Assembly: GCA_937923325.1 (NCBI GenBank)
Contig: CAKZUQ010000038.1
Location: 1-64,000, forward strand
Reading direction: 5' to 3'
From: an uncultured Bacteriovoracaceae bacterium
GTDB taxonomy: Bacteria; Bdellovibrionota; Bacteriovoracia; Bacteriovoracales; Bacteriovoracaceae
DNA length: 64,000 nucleotides
Part shown: in pieces, positions 8,544 through 14,922 of the stretch
How the letters are laid out: each line of letters opens with the position of its first letter
Position numbering within the stretch: the first letter of the stretch is position 1
Program-made: the position numbers and the translations under genes
The notes under the pieces: model-generated
Told to the model about the DNA's origin: nothing
The model's database searches: none
What the model saw: only the letters and a program-made list of their open reading frames with translations

Positions 8544-9053
8544 TTACTTTCTTAAAGAACATCCTGCAATTGGATCTTTTGGTACAAGAAGGTTACTTGT
8601 TCCAGCATTTCGATAAGGTAAAATAACAATTCCATTTCCACTATCTAAGTAACTTGCACCACATACACCATATACAGTTCCAACCCTTATAAATTGAGTT
8701 TTTTCATCACTATATGCTTCCTCACACTCATCTCCCTCAATATCACCTATAGGTATCTGAAGCTCAAAACATGGAGCGACAGGAGTTCTTCCTTTATAGT
8801 AGTCGGCCCAACCAATTATAGACATACTAAATGAGCTAAAATTATTTGGTCTTTCAGCACTGGGGAATCGAGAATTATTTTGATTTAAGTAATAAAAATA
8901 TGACCTAGTGCTCTTTTGCTGATTAATTGAAGCATTTAAAGAGTTGCTAATTGTTAAAGTAATAGAATAAAGCATTAATAAGAAAGGTAAAAATGCAATG
9001 AATTCAAATAGTGCCTGACCATCTTCATTTATATATTTTTCAAGTTTCAACAT
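8544..9053 (-). CDS. TadE/TadF-like minor pseudopilin
   Basis: A 169-residue protein with the TadE/F signature. A short charged leader ends in DGQALFEFIAF, followed by one hydrophobic helix (about 17-38). The rest is predicted periplasmic, with several cysteines (near 94, 109, 131 and 165) that could form disulphides. TadE/F proteins are processed by the Tad prepilin peptidase and act as minor pilins. It overlaps the upstream tadE-like gene by 7 bases. I cannot distinguish TadE from TadF here. Confidence 0.8.
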   Translation of the reverse strand: MLKLEKYINEDGQALFEFIAFLPFLLMLYSITLTISNSLNASINQQKSTRSYFYYLNQNNSRFPSAERPNNFSSFSMSIIGWADYYKGRTPVAPCFELQIPIGDIEGDECEEAYSDEKTQFIRVGTVYGVCGASYLDSGNGIVILPYRNAGTSNLLVPKDPIAGCSLRK

Positions 9054-9598
9054 CCATTATCCATAACAGTTACAAGTTGACTTATACTACAGGTTGAGTT
9101 TCCAGTTAGTTGAGTACAGATACTTTGATAGCACTCTGTTCTAAAAGGCTCTTTCCCTAATAAAGCTTCAGAATGAAAAGTTGCACTTGCTCCATTAGCA
9201 ATAACTGACAGAGGAGATAAGATTTGGCTAAAAGTTAGAGTTACTCCTTTAAATAAATTACTTTGCGATGTATCTGACTCAACTTTAAAGCCATTATCAC
9301 TTATTCCAATAGAAGATAAGTTATATTGATCGAATGTTTCTTTTGCTGATTCTCTTGCTGACTGCAAGTTTCCTCCTACACCTTTAAGGCCAGAGTCATG
9401 AACCAGAAACGTTCTTGCTGACATATATGTAACATAGTGGGCGATGTAACCTTTTGTCGTATTTATTGCCAATGCTATAAACAATAATGTTATTCCAAGA
9501 GTGAAGATCATTGTTAGAATAAATTCAATACTTGCTTGCCCTGAGTTATTGCGAAGGATACTCTTCGGCCGCACCGAAAAATCTTGTCTCACTTCCAT
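9047..9598 (-). CDS. TadE-like minor pseudopilin
   Basis: The core sequence NNSGQASIEFILT followed by a hydrophobic helix marks a TadE-family pseudopilin. The remaining roughly 140 residues are predicted periplasmic and contain four cysteines near the C-terminus. The start is uncertain: a longer frame opens at 9649, but that would encode a 40-residue leader inside the upstream gene. I place it at the ATG at 9598; a GTG at 9574 is also possible. All options overlap the upstream pilin-like gene, so translation is probably coupled. Confidence 0.78.
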   Translation of the reverse strand: MEVRQDFSVRPKSILRNNSGQASIEFILTMIFTLGITLLFIALAINTTKGYIAHYVTYMSARTFLVHDSGLKGVGGNLQSARESAKETFDQYNLSSIGISDNGFKVESDTSQSNLFKGVTLTFSQILSPLSVIANGASATFHSEALLGKEPFRTECYQSICTQLTGNSTCSISQLVTVMDNGC

Positions 9599-9863
9599 TT
9601 GTCCCGTTATATGATGGGTGGTTTGAATCTGTATAGTTTGGCGTTTCAAATGCTTTTCTTCCTTGATAAGAATTTGTATATGAGAATTCTATCTCATTTT
9701 TATACGTTGTAGCAAACTGTCCTTGATCTCCAAAAAAATTTTGGAATGCATCACTTTTTAAGACTGCAAATGTCAAAGAAACGACGACAACAAACAAAAG
9801 AAGATACTCAACACTAGATTGACCCTTTTGTACTAATATATAAATGTATCTTTTACTGTCCAT
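9546..9863 (-). CDS. Flp pilin-like protein with extended C-terminus
   Basis: About 105 residues. The leader ends in KGQSSVEYLLLF, matching the Flp/TadE processing site G-(x4)-E-Y, followed by a hydrophobic helix to about residue 37. Unlike the ~60-residue major Flp pilin it has a hydrophilic C-terminal extension of about 65 residues rich in Asn, Thr, Tyr and Ser. The ATG at 9863 lies inside the end of the peptidase gene (31-base overlap); an ATG further upstream is possible. It is probably a minor pilin or tip component. Confidence 0.75.
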   Translation of the reverse strand: MDSKRYIYILVQKGQSSVEYLLLFVVVVSLTFAVLKSDAFQNFFGDQGQFATTYKNEIEFSYTNSYQGRKAFETPNYTDSNHPSYNGTNGSETRFFGAAEEYPSQ

Positions 9864-10339
9864 CCTATCCATATCCATGCAAGTAATATTACAGGAGCAA
9901 AAGCGAATTTAGATCCAAAGCAAGACCTTACACCATTAGCATCTCCTGTTTTTAATGATAATTTAAGCTTATCGAAATTCTTTACAACATTTGTCATAAG
10001 AGTAAAAAGACCGACTAATACAGTACTGATTAATAAGTATTCAAATGTCTGTTCTTGAATATATAATGGAACTATTAAAAAAAAAGTAAAAAGAAACTTA
10101 GAATCTCCTCCTCCCATAATTCGAAGAAGAAACAATACAAAGCCAACAAGTAAAAATACTCCACTATAGATAAAGGTATCTAACTTAAAGAAATAGTAAG
10201 TTGGACTTACATAAATAAGAATTAAGAAAATAATTAGATTTAAAATAGACCAGGCATTAACAATTTTATTTGTCCTTACATCAGCGATTGCTACAAATAT
10301 AAGTTCAATAAGGATGAATAAGTAAATCGGTAAAGGCAT
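9833..10339 (-). CDS. cpaA: Tad prepilin peptidase (TadV/CpaA type)
   Basis: A 168-residue polytopic membrane aspartic protease of the A24 family without the N-terminal methylase half, as usual for TadV/CpaA. The catalytic aspartates are visible in IADVRTNKI (residue 20) and in the GxGD-type motif MGGGDSK (about residue 94). It would process the three Flp-like pilins and the TadE-like proteins encoded around it. It is translationally coupled to the upstream pilin-like gene (TAATG). The distant pilD (55029-55808) is a separate full-length enzyme for type IV pilins. Confidence 0.9.
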   Translation of the reverse strand: MPLPIYLFILIELIFVAIADVRTNKIVNAWSILNLIIFLILIYVSPTYYFFKLDTFIYSGVFLLVGFVLFLLRIMGGGDSKFLFTFFLIVPLYIQEQTFEYLLISTVLVGLFTLMTNVVKNFDKLKLSLKTGDANGVRSCFGSKFAFAPVILLAWIWIGWTVKDTFIY

Positions 10340-10560
10340 TAGTTTTCCCTGCCATTTTCATATCCAGCAAAAAAACAATTATTAGAACATACACCTGTCA
10401 TAAGATGTATTGTTAGAATATGCCCTAAGCTTCCCATTGAACTTTGAAAGAAGCCTCTAAAGCCCGTAATAATTTTGAATGAAACTATAACAGCAAATCC
10501 GAGTATTAATAAATACTCTATCATTGCTTGTCCAGCAGATTTATACTTTGAACTATGCAT
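10339..10560 (-). CDS. Flp-like pilin, second copy
   Basis: A 73-residue protein with the Flp processing and assembly motif SAGQAMIEYLLIL at about residues 8-20 and a hydrophobic helix after it. The C-terminus carries a CxxxC pair (VCSNNC) that the first pilin lacks. It lies 61 bases after the first pilin gene, separated by a small hairpin, and overlaps the peptidase gene by one base. Confidence 0.85.
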   Translation of the reverse strand: MHSSKYKSAGQAMIEYLLILGFAVIVSFKIITGFRGFFQSSMGSLGHILTIHLMTGVCSNNCFFAGYENGREN

Positions 10561-10598
10561 ATACTAAGTGTACATTACATAACATCAAGTAAATATAA

Positions 10599-10613
10599 AG
10601 GAATATTATTCCT
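10599..10613 (-). terminator. Small hairpin between the first two Flp pilin genes
   Basis: On the minus strand AGGAAT-aat-ATTCCT forms a 6-bp stem followed by TTTATATTT. It is too weak and A+T-rich for a strong terminator. It may be an attenuator or mRNA-stabilising end that favours the first pilin. Confidence 0.4.
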
Positions 10614-10621
10614 AATTAAAA

Positions 10622-10807
10622 CTATTCGAAGCTATTTAATGCGCCATTTGCTTTTCCAAAAACACTACTGACCATATTATCCAGCTCTTCTCTAAGTTTT
10701 CCACCGAATTTAATAACAATCAAAGCAACCATTGCAACTAACAAGATATACTCAGTAGATGTTTGACCGCTTTCATCTTTTAAAAATTCTACGACTTTGC
10801 CCTTCAT
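10622..10807 (-). CDS. flp: Major Flp-type pilin of the Tad locus
   Basis: A 61-residue pilin precursor. A 14-residue basic/acidic leader ends at ESG, then QTSTEYILLVAMVALIVI gives the G-(x4)-EY motif and the hydrophobic assembly helix, followed by a short amphipathic tail. Size, motif and its place first in the operon identify it as the probable main subunit. An AAGGAG site precedes the ATG. A sigma-28-type promoter lies about 32-58 bases upstream. Confidence 0.92.
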   Translation of the reverse strand: MKGKVVEFLKDESGQTSTEYILLVAMVALIVIKFGGKLREELDNMVSSVFGKANGALNSFE

Positions 10808-10838
10808 AAATTCTCCTTATACTTGGACTACTTATTTC

Positions 10839-10865
10839 TTATCGGGCCTCTTCCAAGAAACTTAA
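10839..10865 (-). promoter_or_regulatory. Sigma-28 (FliA) promoter of the Tad pilus operon
   Basis: The minus strand reads TTAAGTTT, an 11-base spacer, then CCCGATAA. Each element matches 7 of 8 positions of the FliA consensus TAAAGTTT-N11-GCCGATAA, with ideal spacing. The predicted start near 10832 gives a leader of about 25 bases carrying AAGGAG. Another promoter candidate lies just upstream. Confidence 0.75.
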
Positions 10866-10878
10866 GTCCTTTTTTATA

Positions 10879-10887
10879 ATTATATCA
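10879..10887 (-). promoter_or_regulatory. Extended -10 promoter upstream of the Tad pilin
   Basis: The minus strand carries TGATATAAT, an extended -10 element (TGn plus perfect TATAAT) for the housekeeping sigma factor. No good -35 hexamer is seen. It could supply basal transcription of the Tad operon alongside the FliA-type promoter. Confidence 0.45.
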
Positions 10888-10999
10888 AAAAACTCAATTA
10901 TTTTTCATACAATAGTAATAAATGTTTAATTGAACTCCAAGTAACCGTAATTATATAACAAGTAGGCAATATATATATATGCGAATAGCAACAAAAGTT

Positions 11000-11008
11000 T
11001 GCTATAAT
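11000..11008 (+). promoter_or_regulatory. Extended -10 promoter of 6S RNA
   Basis: TGCTATAAT is an extended -10 element (TGn plus perfect TATAAT). It ends seven bases before the first G of the 6S closing stem at 11015, the expected transcription start. Confidence 0.75.
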
Positions 11009-11014
11009 AGACTT

Positions 11015-11195
11015 GGGTCTAGAGAAACATGAGTTTCGCCCTACAATGATTTTTTTCGGGAGCTGTCCCTGATCGTGGTGAGCAAGCTGAAAAACCTCTT
11101 TGAATAAGGAAGTTTAATCAGAAGCCTAAAGCGATTACTTATAGTGCCCACCTTGTTATGAGGGGCGCGAAACTACAGATTATCTCTAGACCCCC
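11015..11195 (+). ncRNA. ssrS: 6S RNA
   Basis: About 180 nt with the 6S architecture. The terminal closing stem pairs 11015-11025 (GGGTCTAGAGA) with 11183-11193, a perfect 11 bp. A second helix pairs 11032-11038 (AGTTTCG) with 11168-11174, and CCCT at 11039-11042 can pair with AGGG at 11161-11164 across a small bulge. A large open region and a GGTGAGCAAGCTG segment follow, similar to the conserved GGTGAGCATGCT stretch of enterobacterial 6S. 6S RNA mimics open promoter DNA and sequesters sigma-70 RNA polymerase in stationary phase. The strong promoter fixes the 5' end. The usual neighbour of ssrS in gammaproteobacteria (ygfA) is absent. Identification is from structure and motif by eye; a covariance-model search would be decisive. 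Confidence 0.88.
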
Positions 11196-11215
11196 TTTCT
11201 AAGTCATTCCTTGAC

Positions 11216-11776
11216 ATGTCATATAAAACCCTTGATCATTTTTATATGGAACAAAATATAGAGCATACAAATTTTTCTAGTACTTGGATTGAAAACCTGG
11301 CCCTTGATGAAATAAACATGGAAGAGTCAGGGATTATTAATTTTAATGAACACCTGAATCCAAATAAGTTATTGGAAGAATCTTCTATTGAATTCATGGA
11401 AAGATTAAAAGAAATTTTTGAAATTGCGCTCACAAAGTTTAATCAGTTTAGAGCAAGCTCTGATTCTTCGAAGATAATTAAGATTTTTAAAATATCAAAT
11501 ACAGTAAATGACTTTATGCTCTATAGAAACTCACTTAAATTAGTTGTAGCTCGAAGAAGTCATGACGTTATTTCATTGGGCTTTCTTTCTAATTCAGGTG
11601 GACTATTCTCAGCTAGAATGAATTTTGAAGAATCCTCTAAAAGTAAGATTCATGAAATAAAAGCTCACGTAGGTGCTTTTAACGAGATTACTTGGCGCTT
11701 CCAAGGTGAAGAAATTAAATTAGAGGCCTTGGTAAAACACTATTTAACAGAGTTTATTAAGCACTCATCTAAATAA
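11216..11776 (+). CDS. Protein of unknown function next to 6S RNA
   Basis: A 186-residue protein with no signal peptide or membrane helix. It is acidic in the first half, with a likely helical segment around 55-75 and a beta-rich second half (KLVVARRSHDVISLGFLS, then GGLFSARMNF). I recognise no family. The ATG lies only about 20 bases after the 6S 3' end and there is no obvious separate promoter, so it may be expressed by read-through from 6S. Its 3' end overlaps the convergent SDR gene by 8 bases. Confidence 0.7.
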   Translation: MSYKTLDHFYMEQNIEHTNFSSTWIENLALDEINMEESGIINFNEHLNPNKLLEESSIEFMERLKEIFEIALTKFNQFRASSDSSKIIKIFKISNTVNDFMLYRNSLKLVVARRSHDVISLGFLSNSGGLFSARMNFEESSKSKIHEIKAHVGAFNEITWRFQGEEIKLEALVKHYLTEFIKHSSK

Positions 11777-12725
11777 GTTTTAGCCTGCTATTAGTTTTTT
11801 CTTTATGAGAATTAAATGATTCTCTATAGTCTACAATGCTTTCTTTTATTGATTTTGGCTTAAACGATATATCTTTTTTTGCTTTATTCACACTTAATGA
11901 GAAGCATAGTTTATTATCTCTAAGTTTAAGATTTGGTATATTGTTATTGATTGGAAATACTTTTGAATGCTTAATGAGATTTACATTTTTTAGATTGAAA
12001 ACATCAATAACCTCTTTAGCAAATTCATACTCTGTCATTAAATCTGATGAATTCAAATTAAGTTTTTGATTTGTAATATTATTTTCAATACAAGATTTAA
12101 TGATTTTAGAAAGTTCTGCCACATTTATAAATCCATATAGAACGTTATCACTTAATTCTAAAGCTTCTTGTTTGATACTTTTACTAATTATCAATTCTAT
12201 TAAATTTGAATTTTTTTGATTAGATTCTTTCCCAAATACTTTTGGAACCCTCAATATCACATAATTAAGATAAGACTTCTCTATATAAAACTCTGCCGAA
12301 GCAACAGAGCCGCCATAAGCATTATTTGATATAGGAGTATTTTCTTCTAGATGTTCTTTATCTCCTCCAGAGTAAATTAAAGCAGATGAAAAATAAAAGA
12401 ACTTAGCATTAAATGCATCTAAAGCATTTAAAACATTAAATACGCCATTTGCATTTAATGAGTCCGACCTTTGTAAGTTTTCATGACAAATTTCTAAAGA
12501 CTTTTCTCCGACACAATAAATAACGATGTCTGGCCGAGTTAAATTTACAATACCACTTACTAGTGCACTATTAGCAATATCACATTTAATTGTAAAAATA
12601 CCTCTATAGCGTATTTCGGATTCGAAATAAGTTCCAACAACTCTAAATTCATCCTTTAATGATTCAGCTAAATTTGAACCTATAAAAGACGAGATACCAA
12701 ATATGAGAACAGTTTTTTTATTCAT
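11769..12725 (-). CDS. NAD(P)-dependent epimerase/reductase of the extended SDR family (RmlD-like)
   Basis: A 318-residue Rossmann-fold protein. The nucleotide-binding GISSFIGS motif is at residues 10-17, an acidic residue follows strand 2, CDIANSA occurs near 49-55, and FYFSSALIYSG holds the SDR serine. The usual YxxxK catalytic pair is not intact: the region reads AYGGSVASAEFY, so the tyrosine is present but the lysine four residues on is not. It may be non-catalytic, or the active-site motif may be shifted. Extended SDRs commonly modify nucleotide sugars. Its place beside the flagellin genes could suggest a surface-sugar role, but that is only context. Confidence 0.75.
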   Translation of the reverse strand: MNKKTVLIFGISSFIGSNLAESLKDEFRVVGTYFESEIRYRGIFTIKCDIANSALVSGIVNLTRPDIVIYCVGEKSLEICHENLQRSDSLNANGVFNVLNALDAFNAKFFYFSSALIYSGGDKEHLEENTPISNNAYGGSVASAEFYIEKSYLNYVILRVPKVFGKESNQKNSNLIELIISKSIKQEALELSDNVLYGFINVAELSKIIKSCIENNITNQKLNLNSSDLMTEYEFAKEVIDVFNLKNVNLIKHSKVFPINNNIPNLKLRDNKLCFSLSVNKAKKDISFKPKSIKESIVDYRESFNSHKEKTNSRLKLI

Positions 12726-12763
12726 CTACAGATAGGATAACATTTTTTTGAAAATATAGAATA

Positions 12764-12794
12764 TAAAAAGGCTTCCTCTATTCAGAGGAAGCCT
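12764..12794 (-). terminator. Intrinsic terminator after the first flagellin gene
   Basis: On the minus strand, 11-bp arms AGGCTTCCTCT and AGAGGAAGCCT flank a 4-base loop and are followed by TTTTTATAT. It ends the flagellin transcript. Confidence 0.9.
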
Positions 12795-12806
12795 TGTAAG
12801 TTGTGA

Positions 12807-13640
12807 CTAACTTAAAAGTTTCAGTGCAAAGTTAGGCGCTTGATTCGCCTGTGCTAATACGCTAGTTCCAGCTTGATTCAAGATCTGGTTCTTGGCCATA
12901 TCAGCGGTTTCTGAAGCTACATCAACATCTCTAATTCGGCTATTGGCCTGACTAAAGTTCTCTTCAGTAACCCCAAGTGTTTGGATAACTGATGTGAGCC
13001 TGTTTTGTAATGCTCCAAGTTCAGCTCTACTTCCATTGATTTGCACGAGGGCATCATCAAGTTTTGATAGAGATAGTTGTGCGGACTCTTTAGAAGATAC
13101 TGCTTCACCAGATAAGCCAAGGCTATCGAGTGTTGATGAAATTTTTGAAGCATCGTACTTAATTCTATCGTTAAAAGCATCATTGTGGATTCCCACTTGA
13201 ACTTCAACAATTCCACCTGTTCCATCAAGAAGTTTCCTTCCATTAAAATCAGATGACTGTGCGATTCTTTGCATTTCATCTTTAAGCTGCTGGAATTCCA
13301 AATCGGTAAATCCACGCTCTGTATCTCCGACAGTGTCTGACGCTGCTTGGATAGCAAGTTCTCTAAGTCTGATAACGATATTGGAGACTTCTGAGAGTCC
13401 ACCTTCTGCTGTTTGTATAAGCGAGATACCATCATCTGCATTCCTTCTTGCTTGTCTTAAGCCTCGGATTTGAGCTTTTAGCTTTTCACTAATTGCCAAT
13501 CCTGCTGCGTCATCAGCTGATCGAGTTATTCTCTCACCGCTAGATAACTTTCTAAAGTTACTATTTAATCTATTATTTGTTTTACCAAGCATTCTTTGAG
13601 CAGCAATACTTGATACATTTGTATTTATTCTTAATCCCAT
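12807..13640 (-). CDS. Flagellin, downstream copy
   Basis: A 277-residue flagellin made almost only of the conserved D0/D1 ends: MGLRINTNVSSIAAQRMLGK at the start, and NSRIRDVDVASETADMAKNQ with AGTSVLAQANQAPNFALKLL at the end. There is hardly any variable D2/D3 region, as is common for short flagellins. It is about as long as, and clearly related to, the 281-residue flagellin upstream. It has its own Shine-Dalgarno (GGAG) and, unusually, is preceded one base after the stop by a 7-codon leader ORF with an even stronger Shine-Dalgarno. A strong terminator follows. I see no sigma-28 promoter in the 209-base gap, so it may rely partly on read-through from the upstream flagellin. Confidence 0.95.
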   Translation of the reverse strand: MGLRINTNVSSIAAQRMLGKTNNRLNSNFRKLSSGERITRSADDAAGLAISEKLKAQIRGLRQARRNADDGISLIQTAEGGLSEVSNIVIRLRELAIQAASDTVGDTERGFTDLEFQQLKDEMQRIAQSSDFNGRKLLDGTGGIVEVQVGIHNDAFNDRIKYDASKISSTLDSLGLSGEAVSSKESAQLSLSKLDDALVQINGSRAELGALQNRLTSVIQTLGVTEENFSQANSRIRDVDVASETADMAKNQILNQAGTSVLAQANQAPNFALKLLS

Positions 13641-13641
13641 A

Positions 13642-13665
13642 TTAATCTCCGTTTTCGTAATTCAT
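13642..13665 (-). CDS. Seven-codon leader ORF (MNYENGD) of the downstream flagellin
   Basis: A tiny ORF starts 6 bases after an ideal ribosome binding site (AGGAGG, complement of 13671-13677). It encodes MNYENGD, and its TAA stop lies one base before the flagellin ATG. The flagellin's own GGAG site is inside this ORF. The arrangement would couple flagellin initiation to ribosomes terminating on the leader. It is predicted from sequence only. Confidence 0.5.
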   Translation of the reverse strand: MNYENGD

Positions 13666-13687
13666 TTATAACCTCCTGGTAAAATTC

Positions 13688-13754
13688 GGACATACTGTCC
13701 TTTTTGTTAATAATTCAAAGTTAAAACATTTTATTTTGCACTTTGCTTTAACTT
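13688..13754 (-). repeat. Inverted repeats in the upstream region of the downstream flagellin
   Basis: Two inverted repeats are visible: GGACA-tac-TGTCC at 13688-13700, and 8-base arms AAGTTAAA (13718-13725) and TTTAACTT (13747-13754) around a 21-base centre. They lie where a promoter and 5' leader should be and could be an operator and an mRNA hairpin. No standard promoter is recognisable. Confidence 0.4.
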
Positions 13755-13849
13755 CGCACGGATTCATCTTAGAGCGTCACACTCACATTTGTTGTTTAAT
13801 TAAAATCAACTTGCAGGAAGATTTTTACTTTTTACAGGTCAGCTAGTTA

Positions 13850-14695
13850 TTAACTCGCTGCCTGTTGAATTAATGTCAATGCACTTGTTGTCGATTGGTT
13901 CGCTTGAGCTAACACTGACGTTCCCGCTTGCATTAAAATATTATTTTTTGTTAATTCGGCAGTTGCTGATGCGATATCAGTATCTCTAACTCTTGAGTTA
14001 GCTGCACTTAGATTTTCAACACTAATTTGTAGGTTGTTAATTGTTGACTGAAGTCTGTTTTGAAGAGCACCAAAGTCAGCTCTAATACCAGATACAGAAA
14101 CTATAGCTGAATCGATAGAAGAAAGAGAATTTTGTGCAGAAATCTTATCAGATACACTAGCAAGATTTAGACCTAAAGCTGCAACATTAACATCTGCGCT
14201 TGAAGCATCAAAGGTTAATCTATCACTTAAAGGATCATTTCTTGTTCCGATTTGAATATCAAAAACAGCTCCCGTTCCGTTTAAAAGAGGTACTCTGTTA
14301 AATTCCGTTGAATTAGATATTCTATCCATTTCAGCAGTTAGTTGCTCGAATTCAACATTAAGAAACTTTCTTTCTGTTGCTCCGATTGTATCAGAAGCCG
14401 CTTGTACAGCAAGCTCTCTAAGCCTAATTAATATATTTGATGTTTCAGATAAACCACCTTCAGCGATTTGAACTAAAGAGATACCGTCTTGAGCATTTCT
14501 TTCAGCTTGACCTAAACCTCTAATTTGAGCTTTTAAGTTCTCAGAGATTGCTAAACCAGCAGCGTCATCCCCTGCTCTGTTAATTCTTTGTCCTGAAGAT
14601 AATTGTTCTAATGTCTTCTGTTGTGCGACCCTAGTTGATGACAAATTTCTTTGTGCATTCAACGAAGATACATTCGTGTTGATTCTTAATCCCAT
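13850..14695 (-). CDS. Flagellin, upstream copy with sigma-28 promoter
   Basis: A 281-residue flagellin with complete N-terminal (MGLRINTNVSSLNAQRNLSS) and C-terminal (NSRVRDTDIASATAELTKNN, then AGTSVLAQANQ) D0/D1 regions and almost no variable middle. It is transcribed first of the pair from a near-consensus sigma-28 promoter. The ATG has a strong site (AAGGAGG, 6-base spacing). A hairpin displaying AGGA in its loop stands upstream, resembling a CsrA-controlled flagellin leader. No clear terminator separates it from the second flagellin. Multiple flagellins in one filament are usual in Bdellovibrio relatives. Confidence 0.96.
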   Translation of the reverse strand: MGLRINTNVSSLNAQRNLSSTRVAQQKTLEQLSSGQRINRAGDDAAGLAISENLKAQIRGLGQAERNAQDGISLVQIAEGGLSETSNILIRLRELAVQAASDTIGATERKFLNVEFEQLTAEMDRISNSTEFNRVPLLNGTGAVFDIQIGTRNDPLSDRLTFDASSADVNVAALGLNLASVSDKISAQNSLSSIDSAIVSVSGIRADFGALQNRLQSTINNLQISVENLSAANSRVRDTDIASATAELTKNNILMQAGTSVLAQANQSTTSALTLIQQAAS

Positions 14696-14720
14696 TTTCT
14701 TCCTCCTTGAAGTGGGTTCA

Positions 14721-14737
14721 ATATCATTCCTTGATAT
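14721..14737 (-). promoter_or_regulatory. CsrA-like hairpin in the flagellin 5' leader
   Basis: The minus-strand leader contains ATATCA-AGGAA-TGATAT: a 6-bp stem with GGA exposed in the loop, close to the CsrA consensus RUACARGGAUGU. A second GGA lies in the Shine-Dalgarno about 15 bases on. This two-site layout is the known one for CsrA repression of flagellin (hag) in Bacillus. Confidence 0.45.
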
Positions 14738-14767
14738 CGAAGTAGTGTTTTACAACTACCAATTGCT

Positions 14768-14794
14768 TTATCGACCAAAGAATTTGAAACTTTA
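14768..14794 (-). promoter_or_regulatory. Sigma-28 (FliA) promoter of the upstream flagellin
   Basis: The minus strand reads TAAAGTTT, an 11-base spacer, then GTCGATAA. That is 8 of 8 and 7 of 8 against TAAAGTTT-N11-GCCGATAA. Transcription should start near 14760, giving a leader of about 65 bases. Confidence 0.9.
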
Positions 14795-14831
14795 GGAAAT
14801 CGACCAAACTTTTTACATTTTTTTATTTTTT

Positions 14832-14848
14832 TGTAGAAATGCTCTACA
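14832..14848. repeat. Inverted repeat between divergent flagellin and acetyltransferase promoters
   Basis: Arms TGTAGA and TCTACA flank AATGC, centred between two divergently oriented FliA-like promoters. It could be an operator; no regulator is known. Confidence 0.3.
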
Positions 14849-14867
14849 TCCCTTTAAAAACAGTGAC

Positions 14868-14894
14868 TTAAATGTAGGCAATATTTGCCGAGAC
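14868..14894 (+). promoter_or_regulatory. Weak sigma-28-like promoter before the acetyltransferase gene
   Basis: TTAAATGT, an 11-base spacer, then GCCGAGAC (about 5 and 6 of 8 matches to the FliA consensus) stands 28 bases before the ATG at 14923. A small palindrome, GGCAA-TAT-TTGCC (14877-14889), overlaps it. The match is suggestive only. Confidence 0.35.
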
Positions 14895-14922
14895 TAAAAT
14901 AATAATTTAAGATTTAAAAATA

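Noticed and set aside
12917..13441. 174-codon frame on the same strand inside the first flagellin
   Set aside because: It is a frame-shifted shadow of the conserved flagellin coding sequence, with no ribosome site and no protein-like composition.
13688..13708. Plus-strand terminator GGACA-tac-TGTCC-TTTTT
   Set aside because: No plus-strand gene ends there; on the minus strand the T-run precedes the hairpin, so it is treated as a leader hairpin or operator.
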